Notes under the pieces: generated by a model
The model's database searches: none
What the model was told of the DNA's origin: nothing
What the model saw: only the letters and a program-made list of their open reading frames with translations
Source of the DNA: Oscillospiraceae bacterium
Lineage (GTDB): Bacteria; Bacillota; Clostridia; Oscillospirales; Ruminococcaceae
DNA: 5,625 nucleotides
Assembly: GCA_015067375.1 (NCBI GenBank)
Contig: SVMQ01000161.1
Location: forward strand, 1-5,625
Direction: 5' to 3'
Shown: piece by piece, positions 1-5,625 of the stretch
How positions within the stretch are numbered: position 1 is the stretch's first letter
Layout: the number at the start of each line of letters is the position of its first letter
Program-made: the position numbers and the translations under genes

Positions 1-481
1 CCATATCAACTATGTACTGAGTTGCAAGCTCTGCACCAAGCACATTATCGGAAGCTATCTGACAGTCGATATCTACGCCGTTTACAACGCGGTCTGCGGA
101 AATTACCTTAACACCCTTATTCACCGCTGTCTGTACAACGGAGGAAACAGTGTCGGAGTCAACAGGGTTTACGATGAGCACGCTGACGTTCTTTGCGATA
201 AGATCCTCGATATCGCTGACCTGCTTTGCAGCGTCATCGCCTGCGTCTACTACTACGAGCGGAACGCCTGCCTTATCAGCAGCAGCCTTTGCGCCCTCGA
301 CCAATGTAACGAAGAACGGGTTGTTCTGTGTAGAAACAGAAAGTCCGATAGAGCCGTTGCCCTTGTAGTCAGCAGCATTGCCGTAATCCTCACCATCAAT
401 AGTGATAAGCGAGCATCCGCTGAAGCAAACGAGCATCAGCACGCTCAGAATAATAGCCGTGATTTTTCTGAAAGATCTCAT
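1..481 (-). CDS. rbsB: Ribose ABC transporter substrate-binding lipoprotein RbsB (3' end cut by window edge)
   Basis: This gene encodes the extracytoplasmic binding protein that captures ribose and delivers it to the RbsC/RbsA transporter. About 160 residues are visible and the C-terminal half lies outside the window. The N-terminus has basic residues (MRSFRK), a hydrophobic stretch and a lipobox FSGC with the lipidated Cys at residue 23, so the protein is probably anchored on the outer face of the membrane, as in Gram-positives. After a short linker comes the periplasmic-binding-protein fold (Peripla_BP_4 type): a first strand followed by TQNNPFF, then VNPVDSD, ADR and IASDNVLG. All of these match ligand-contact and core motifs of known RbsB. 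The ATG at 481 has AGGAGGT at 488-494, 6 nt upstream. It is the last visible gene of the rbs operon, 31 nt after rbsC. A related pentose or hexose ligand cannot be excluded, but the operon partner RbsD favours ribose. Confidence 0.95.
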   Translation of the reverse strand, partial: MRSFRKITAIILSVLMLVCFSGCSLITIDGEDYGNAADYKGNGSIGLSVSTQNNPFFVTLVEGAKAAADKAGVPLVVVDAGDDAAKQVSDIEDLIAKNVSVLIVNPVDSDTVSSVVQTAVNKGVKVISADRVVNGVDIDCQIASDNVLGAELATQYIVDM

Positions 482-512
482 GGATTTACCTCCTGTGAAA
501 ATTCGTCAAATA

Positions 513-1496
513 TTATCTCTTGCGGTCGGAAAGGACTGCTACCAGAATTACGACAGCCTTGATAACATCCTGATAGTATGTAGATACTTCAAGCAGATTC
601 ATGCCATTGTTAAGTACAGCGATGATAAGAACGCCTGCGATAGTGCCTGTTATCTTACCGCGGCCGCCGCTCATAGAAGTACCGCCGAGCGCTACCGCTG
701 CGATAGCGTCAAGCTCGTAGCCCTCACCGAGGGTAGGCTGTGCAGAGTCCAGACGGGAGATAAGGATAAGACCTGTCAGTGCCGCCATGAAGCCCGAGAT
801 AGCATATACGATGATCTTTGTCTTTGTGATGTTTACACCAACAAGCTTCGCGCACTTTGCATTGCTTCCTGTTGCGTATACCTTACGTCCGAATGTTGTC
901 TTGTTAAGCACGAAGAAGAAAACGATAAGCGCGAAAACAAGCAGGATTGCAGGGATCGGAACGTTGCAGAAATTACCCTTACCGATAAGCTTGAATGCAA
1001 ACTGGTTGCCTCTGTCCTCGATACTCTTTGCGATATTGGAGATTGGCTTGCCGTCTGTCAGAATGAGCGCGAGACCTCTGTATGCCGTCATGGTGATAAG
1101 TGTCGCGATGAACGGCTGAAGCTTGCCCTTTGTTACCAGCAGACCGCTGACAACACCAAGGAACATACCCGAAATGAGGGAGATTATCATAGCGAGAATT
1201 GCAGGAACTCCGCTCATTATGAGCTTTGCACAGATAACCGCGCTCAATGCAAGCGTAGAGCCTACCGAAAGGTCGATACCGTCGGAGAGGATAACGCAGG
1301 TCATACCGAATGCGATAAGTCCGTTGAACGTTGCCTGACGGAGCAGGTTAAGGAAGTTGCCTGCTGTTCTGAATTCGGGGCTGATAACGCTGATAACAAC
1401 TACCAGCAGTATCAGCGCAATAAACGCGCCATATTCACCTATGTATGATGTCCAGCTCTTTTTGTTGAGAGCGGTCGTAGTTGTTGTGTTTCCCAT
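513..1496 (-). CDS. rbsC: Ribose ABC transporter permease RbsC
   Basis: This is an integral membrane subunit that forms the ribose translocation channel, presumably as a homodimer, and pairs with RbsA. The 327 residues match the usual family length of about 320. A short polar, Thr-rich N-terminus is followed by strongly hydrophobic segments (roughly residues 22-40, 58-72, 81-93, 98-122, 127-146, 180-197, 227-247, 264-272 and 282-321). Branched-chain/monosaccharide permease family motifs are present: GIDLSVGS at 73-80, a cytoplasmic coupling loop around 202-223 (FGRKVYATGSNAK), and ALGGTSMSGGRG at 269-280. The loop reads SNAKCAKLVG where relatives usually have a Glu-Ala-Ala core; this is a mild deviation. 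The ATG shares its A with the rbsA stop (TAATG), so translation is probably coupled, and its ribosome binding site lies inside the end of rbsA. It ends in SDRKR and TAA. Assignment to the family is secure; ribose specificity comes from context. Confidence 0.95.
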   Translation of the reverse strand: MGNTTTTTALNKKSWTSYIGEYGAFIALILLVVVISVISPEFRTAGNFLNLLRQATFNGLIAFGMTCVILSDGIDLSVGSTLALSAVICAKLIMSGVPAILAMIISLISGMFLGVVSGLLVTKGKLQPFIATLITMTAYRGLALILTDGKPISNIAKSIEDRGNQFAFKLIGKGNFCNVPIPAILLVFALIVFFFVLNKTTFGRKVYATGSNAKCAKLVGVNITKTKIIVYAISGFMAALTGLILISRLDSAQPTLGEGYELDAIAAVALGGTSMSGGRGKITGTIAGVLIIAVLNNGMNLLEVSTYYQDVIKAVVILVAVLSDRKR

Positions 1497-2983
1497 TACA
1501 ATGTACCTCCTGTGGCTAATGTCATTACCTTTTCCTGGTCAGCCTCTGCTGCATCGATTATGCCTGTTATGTGACCCTCGTGAACGACCATTATCCTGTC
1601 GCTCATACCCAGGACTTCAGGCAGCTCAGAGGAAACGAGAATTATCGCTACGCCCTTTGCCGCAAGGTCGTTGATAACGCTGTATATCTCCTTCTTTGCA
1701 CCAATGTCAACACCTCTCGTAGGCTCGTCAAGGATGAGTATCTTAGGGTCGGTATACACCCACTTTGCAAATACTACCTTCTGCTGGTTACCGCCCGAAA
1801 GATTGTTGCACTCATGCTGAGGACCGAAGCACTTTATTCTGAACTCCTCAATGCCCTTCTTTACGATATCGTTGACCTTGTTCTTTTTCACAACGCCTTT
1901 GTCTGATACCTTGTCAAGATTTGCAAGCACGATGTTGTCGGATATGCTCTTTTCAAGCAGCAGACCCTCGGTCTTTCTGTCCTCTGTGATAAAGCCGATG
2001 CCTGCATTTATCGCATCGCGGGCATTCTTTATGCGCACCTCTTTACCGCCGATGTATACCTTTCCGCTGTCATACGGGAGATTTCCGAATATCGCCTGCA
2101 TTATCTCGGTACGTCCTGCGCCCATCAGACCCGATACGCCAAGCACCTCGCCTGCTTTTACGCTGAAGTTCACATCCCTGAAGGTCTTGCCTTTTGTCAG
2201 ACCCTCCACACGGATGACCTCGTCACCGATTGTGATGCCCTCACGCTTGGGATAACGCTCGCCTATCTCACGGCCAATCATCATACGGACGATATCGTCC
2301 ATGTTGATATCCTTTATGTACTTGGTATCTACATAAGTACCATCGCGCAGTATCGTGATGCGGTCGCACAGCTCGAATATCTCCTCCATACGGTGGGAGA
2401 TATACACGATGGAAACTCCCTTTTCACGCAGGCTCTTGATAAGCCTGAACAGACCCTCTGTCTCGCTCTGGGTAAGTGCTGCGGTAGGCTCGTCCATGAT
2501 AAGCACCTTTGCATCCACCATCAGAGCCTTGCATATCTCCACCATCTGCTGCTGACCAACGGAAAGGTCGGACATCACCGCGTTTATGGGGATGTTTACA
2601 CCCATCCTGTCCATGACCTCCTGCGCCTTTGCGCGCATAGCCTTGCGGTCGCATATTCCGAAGCCCTTTGTTATCTCCTTGCCCATAAAGAGGTTTTCCT
2701 CAACGGTCAGGTCAAAGAGAACGTTAAGCTCCTGATATATGAACACGATGCCTGCCTTTTCAGCCTCCTGCGGAGATTTGTATATAACCTCTTGACCGTC
2801 CACAAGCACCGTTCCGGAATCTCTTGTATAAACGCCTGTAAGTATCTTCATCAGCGTGGATTTTCCTGCGCCGTTTTCACCCATCAGCGCATGGACCTCG
2901 CCGTCCTCAAGAAGGAATCCCGCGTCCTTCAGCACCTGATTTGAGCCGAACGACTTATTGATCCCTTTCATTTCAATCTTCAT
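1496..2983 (-). CDS. rbsA: Ribose ABC transporter duplicated ATPase RbsA
   Basis: This cytoplasmic ATP-binding subunit carries two fused ABC domains in 495 residues, the normal size for sugar importers of the RbsA/MglA/XylG group. The first domain is complete: Walker A GENGAGKST (35-43), Q-loop Gln84, signature LSVGQ (140-144), Walker B VLIMDEP (160-166) and switch His197. The second is degenerate: its P-loop reads GLMGAGRTE (285-293) with Arg instead of Lys, Glu334 stands at the Q-loop position (GFITEDRK), and the switch His is replaced in SSELPE. It still keeps LSGGNQQK (395-402) and Walker B ILILDEP (415-421). This asymmetry is normal in the family, where the N-terminal site does the catalysis. 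The ATG at 2983 has AAGGAG at 2992-2997, 8 nt upstream, and lies 19 nt after rbsD. The last codons (Gly-Gly-Thr-Leu) overlap the ribosome binding site and start of rbsC. Confidence 0.97.
   Translation of the reverse strand: MKIEMKGINKSFGSNQVLKDAGFLLEDGEVHALMGENGAGKSTLMKILTGVYTRDSGTVLVDGQEVIYKSPQEAEKAGIVFIYQELNVLFDLTVEENLFMGKEITKGFGICDRKAMRAKAQEVMDRMGVNIPINAVMSDLSVGQQQMVEICKALMVDAKVLIMDEPTAALTQSETEGLFRLIKSLREKGVSIVYISHRMEEIFELCDRITILRDGTYVDTKYIKDINMDDIVRMMIGREIGERYPKREGITIGDEVIRVEGLTKGKTFRDVNFSVKAGEVLGVSGLMGAGRTEIMQAIFGNLPYDSGKVYIGGKEVRIKNARDAINAGIGFITEDRKTEGLLLEKSISDNIVLANLDKVSDKGVVKKNKVNDIVKKGIEEFRIKCFGPQHECNNLSGGNQQKVVFAKWVYTDPKILILDEPTRGVDIGAKKEIYSVINDLAAKGVAIILVSSELPEVLGMSDRIMVVHEGHITGIIDAAEADQEKVMTLATGGTL
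1505..1511 (-). promoter_or_regulatory. Ribosome binding site of rbsC embedded in the end of rbsA
   Basis: AGGAGGT on the minus strand overlaps the Thr-Gly-Gly codons near the end of rbsA and lies 8 nt before the rbsC ATG, which itself overlaps the rbsA TAA by one base. The arrangement suits translational coupling, so that ATPase and permease are made in matched amounts. Confidence 0.85.
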
Positions 2984-3002
2984 ACTTCACGCTCCTTTTT
3001 AC

Positions 3003-3407
3003 TCATGCAAATATACAGCCCGATTGCAGGATAATGTTTGCATAAGGTGTGGTCTCGCCTGTGCGTATCACTGCCTTACACTGCTTTGTCAGTTCCTTGA
3101 GATCAGCATGAGAGATAAACGCATACTCTATCTCGTTCTCGGACAACAGCTTCTGTATCTGTCCGAACACCTCAGGATTTACTGTCTTTATCTCCTCTGC
3201 AAGGTAGAGCTTTTCGATCTTCATGTCACCAACCACTGCTTCAAGCGTCTGCATGAATGTCGGTACGCCGAAAGTCAGCGCAAGATCTATACGCTCTGTT
3301 TCATCGGGCACGGGCAATCCGCAGTCGCCTATACATATCAGGTCTGTATGACCCATATACGACAGCACCCGTGAGATGTCACTGTTGAGAATGCCTTTTT
3401 TCTTCAT
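3003..3407 (-). CDS. rbsD: D-ribose pyranase RbsD
   Basis: This cytoplasmic sugar mutarotase of the RbsD/FucU family interconverts beta-pyran and beta-furan ribose so that ribokinase can take the furanose form. The protein has 134 residues, close to the E. coli length of 139. Diagnostic stretches run through the sequence: KGILNSDIS (4-12), GHTD with catalytic His20, GDCGLPVP (27-34), RIDLAL (39-44), AEEIK (70-74), AVIRTGE (112-118) and PYANIIL (121-127). The frame is open for 20 more codons upstream, to 3467. I choose the ATG at 3407 because the protein then starts exactly like known RbsD, GGGAGGT lies at the right distance, and the longer form would run through the -10 box of the promoter. 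It is the first gene of rbsDACB, in the same gene order as E. coli. No ribokinase is visible in this window. Confidence 0.96.
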   Translation of the reverse strand: MKKKGILNSDISRVLSYMGHTDLICIGDCGLPVPDETERIDLALTFGVPTFMQTLEAVVGDMKIEKLYLAEEIKTVNPEVFGQIQKLLSENEIEYAFISHADLKELTKQCKAVIRTGETTPYANIILQSGCIFA

Positions 3408-3415
3408 GTTCTGAT

Positions 3416-3422
3416 ACCTCCC
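3416..3422 (-). promoter_or_regulatory. Ribosome binding site that fixes the rbsD start
   Basis: GGGAGGT on the minus strand lies 8 nt before the ATG at 3407. It supports this start over the in-frame upstream ATG at 3467, which has no purine-rich site in front of it and would lie upstream of the expected transcription start. Confidence 0.85.
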
Positions 3423-3425
3423 GTC

Positions 3426-3445
3426 ACGGAACGACAATATTCCGT
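3426..3445. promoter_or_regulatory. Candidate operator: 20-bp inverted repeat in the rbsD leader
   Basis: ACGGAA and TTCCGT are perfect 6-bp arms separated by 8 bp. The site lies just downstream of the predicted transcription start and upstream of the rbsD ribosome binding site, the position of a road-block operator. It does not match the usual LacI-family core (central CG with TGnAAnCGnTTnCA), so the binding protein is unknown. A short RNA hairpin acting on translation is an alternative reading. Confidence 0.4.
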
Positions 3446-3457
3446 TTTGATATACTA

Positions 3458-3486
3458 ATTGTATCATATTTTTTCAACTTTGTCAA
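3458..3486 (-). promoter_or_regulatory. Sigma-A type promoter of the rbsDACB operon
   Basis: On the minus strand there is a perfect -35 box TTGACA (3481-3486), a 17-nt spacer, and TACAAT (3458-3463) as the -10 box, preceded by TGA, which gives an extended -10 (TGn). The expected transcription start is near 3451, leaving a leader of about 43 nt before the rbsD ATG. The surroundings are strongly AT-rich. A promoter this close to consensus would be strong by default, so control by a repressor is likely. The start point is inferred from spacing. Confidence 0.9.
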
Positions 3487-3512
3487 TTGTTTTTGTACAA
3501 TCAATCCAATAA

Positions 3513-3529
3513 ATTAATTCTCAATTAAT
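3513..3529. repeat. AT-only inverted repeat upstream of the rbs promoter
   Basis: ATTAATT and AATTAAT are perfect 7-bp arms around CTC, centred roughly 70 bp upstream of the predicted rbs transcription start. The position would suit an activator site, but the arms contain only A and T and the surroundings are AT-rich, so chance is a real possibility. Confidence 0.25.
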
Positions 3530-3605
3530 GGTAATGCTGGCAGTTTTTGCTTTGACTATACATACAATTTTAAGCAGAGAATTTTGATGAAAATAATAAA
3601 AACTT

Positions 3606-3632
3606 AAAAAGGAGCAGTATATCTCTGCTCCC
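3606..3632 (-). terminator. Rho-independent terminator of the beta-galactosidase unit
   Basis: Read on the minus strand, GGAGCAG pairs perfectly with CTGCTCC across a 7-nt loop. The stem is followed at once by TTTTT (3606-3610) and further T-rich sequence. The plus strand has no T run after the stem, so it works in one direction only. It lies upstream of the rbs promoter and downstream of beta-galactosidase and the small frame, so it separates the two transcription units. Confidence 0.9.
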
Positions 3633-3789
3633 GTAATTATTTATGGTGTATTTGAGGAGTCGTTCATGTTTAAGCAGCTTTACTATTAGTTCAACACATT
3701 TTATCGGATTTGCACGAAAGAAAGCTACTCCCCTGATTATACACCAGAGGAGCAACTGCGATTATTCATTTTTTAGATCTGTACAGTTC
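3633..3789. other. Region without a supported gene before the terminator
   Basis: I see no convincing gene here. One minus-strand frame starts at a TTG (3755), has no ribosome binding site and reads straight through the terminator stem to 3570. A plus-strand frame from 3643 also lacks a ribosome binding site and runs opposite the minus-strand stem-loops. The region probably belongs to the 3' untranslated part of the beta-galactosidase transcript, or is the remnant of a lost gene. Confidence 0.5.
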
Positions 3790-3813
3790 TATCAGAAATT
3801 GTTATTTCTGATA
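3790..3813 (-). repeat. Stem-loop with 10-bp arms around the stop codon of the small frame
   Basis: TATCAGAAAT and ATTTCTGATA are perfect 10-bp arms with a 4-nt loop. On the minus strand most of the stop codon of the 52-codon frame falls in the loop (TAA at 3804-3802). The stem is mostly A-T and no T run follows, so it is not a standard terminator. It could stabilise the 3' end of the transcript or be part of a larger RNA fold. Confidence 0.6.
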
Positions 3814-3960
3814 CTCACTGATAATAGTATCAACAACAGGTGCGTACACCTCTCTCAGCTGCGTCCATGAGGTACAACGCACCTGTGGAGCCTTCGCAGG
3901 CTGCAAGTCCCATAACACAGCAACCAATGCAGCCGACAATAATCTTTTTGACCTTGACAT
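3802..3960 (-). CDS. Unrecognised 52-residue reading frame behind beta-galactosidase, possibly frameshifted
   Basis: I do not recognise this product. The ATG at 3960 has a strong AAAGGAGG 7 nt upstream and lies 13 nt after the beta-galactosidase stop, so it is well placed for co-translation. The frame reads MSRSKRLLSAALVAVLW, basic then hydrophobic as in a signal peptide or membrane anchor, and ends VVDTIISEYQK. Its middle uses codons rare in the neighbouring genes (AGG, TTA, TTG). In the same region the frame shifted by one base reads VKKIIVG, then CCVMGLAACEGS with a canonical LAAC lipobox, and its codons look more like those of the neighbours, but it has no start of its own. One missing base just after the ATG and one extra base near 3850 would join start, lipoprotein middle and the current end into one 52-residue small lipoprotein. 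It may therefore be a damaged gene, an intact short gene, or mainly RNA structure. Confidence 0.4.
   Translation of the reverse strand: MSRSKRLLSAALVAVLWDLQPAKAPQVRCTSWTQLREVYAPVVDTIISEYQK
3836..3886 (-). repeat. Long stem-loop inside the small frame
   Basis: ACAGGTGCGT (3836-3845) and ACGCACCTGT (3877-3886) form a perfect 10-bp stem. It continues after a small internal loop (2 nt on one side, 3 on the other) into a 5-bp stem, ACCTC (3848-3852) with GAGGT (3869-3873), leaving a 16-nt terminal loop. A GC-rich pairing of this length is unusual inside a coding frame of this size and suggests a selected RNA or DNA structure. Confidence 0.6.
3889..3902 (-). repeat. Small hairpin with a GNRA-type tetraloop
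   Basis: On the minus strand AGCCT and AGGCT are 5-bp arms closed by GCGA, a GNRA-class tetraloop that is typical of stable RNA hairpins. On the RNA it lies 2 nt before the 51-nt stem-loop at 3836-3886. It is short enough to arise by chance; the clustering with two longer stems is what makes it notable. Confidence 0.4.
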
Positions 3961-3967
3961 AGTAATT

Positions 3968-3973
3968 CCTCCT

Positions 3974-3975
<2 letters not shown>
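3968..3975 (-). promoter_or_regulatory. Strong ribosome binding site overlapping the beta-galactosidase stop
   Basis: AAAGGAGG on the minus strand lies 7 nt before the ATG at 3960, and its first two bases are the last two of the beta-galactosidase TAA. Such a site is hard to explain unless something is, or once was, translated from 3960. It is the best single argument that the small frame is or was a gene. Confidence 0.75.

Positions 3976-5625
<1,650 letters not shown>

Noticed and set aside
402..1448. Long plus-strand frame of 348 codons opposite rbsC
   Set aside because: It lies wholly antisense to the secure rbsC gene and the start of rbsB. Its product is Cys- and Arg-rich with no recognisable motif, and it has no ribosome binding site. 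It is a by-product of the codon use on the other strand.
3426..3445. Classical LacI-family or CcpA (cre) site
   Set aside because: The central bases lack the CG step and the arms do not fit the family consensus, so only an unassigned palindrome is reported.
3408..3467. Longer rbsD with 20 extra N-terminal residues
   Set aside because: It would start upstream of the predicted transcription start and run through the -10 box. It has no ribosome binding site, and known RbsD proteins begin at the downstream ATG.
3552..3568. Plus-strand TTGACT with a nearby TACAAT as a promoter
   Set aside because: The two boxes are only 5 nt apart, far from the 16-18 nt needed, and no plus-strand gene follows.
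3570..3755. 61-codon minus-strand frame
   Set aside because: It starts at TTG without a ribosome binding site, reads through the terminator stem and its T run, and has no recognisable features.
3643..3870. 75-codon plus-strand frame
   Set aside because: No Shine-Dalgarno sequence precedes the ATG, and the frame runs opposite the minus-strand stem-loops and small frame. Its Ser/Leu/Phe-rich composition is typical of non-coding AT-rich DNA.
3836..3886. Integron attC site or transposon end for the long inverted repeat
   Set aside because: There is no integrase, transposase or matching second end in the window, and no recognisable attC core sites.

Overview
The window reads as a stretch of Gram-positive, Clostridia-like chromosome. 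Strong AGGAGG-type ribosome binding sites lie 7-8 nt from the starts, the promoter is near-consensus sigma-A type, and the ribose-binding protein carries a lipoprotein signal instead of the plain secretion signal of its proteobacterial counterpart. A Ruminococcus-like gut or rumen bacterium is my best guess, but this is inference. Every gene I can support lies on the minus strand, so transcription runs from high to low coordinates.

From right to left: (1) 3974-5625 holds the C-terminal part of a glycoside hydrolase family 2 beta-galactosidase (LacZ type). It is cut by the window edge just before its acid/base Glu motif. (2) Directly behind its stop, with a strong Shine-Dalgarno sequence that overlaps the stop codon, is an unrecognised 52-codon reading frame (3802-3960). 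It coincides with several strong inverted repeats and shows signs of a compensated double frameshift. (3) About 160 bases with no convincing gene follow, and then a rho-independent terminator (3606-3632) closes this transcription unit. (4) An AT-rich regulatory region holds a near-perfect extended -10 promoter (3458-3486) and two palindromes. (5) The ribose uptake operon rbsD-rbsA-rbsC-rbsB follows, with rbsB cut by the left edge.

The rbs genes form one compact unit with a 19-nt gap, a 1-nt overlap and a 31-nt gap. RbsB, a surface lipoprotein, captures ribose. RbsC forms the membrane channel, RbsA supplies the ATPase, and RbsD converts beta-pyranose to beta-furanose ribose so that a kinase can use it. 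No rbsK kinase or rbsR repressor is visible; they may lie beyond rbsB or elsewhere. The beta-galactosidase appears to be a separate unit, insulated from the rbs operon by the terminator, so the two sugar functions are neighbours rather than a proven single pathway.

The transport and hydrolase genes are ordinary. The least explained part is 3606-3973, between beta-galactosidase and the terminator, where a small frame, three stem-loops and a possible decayed lipoprotein compete as explanations.
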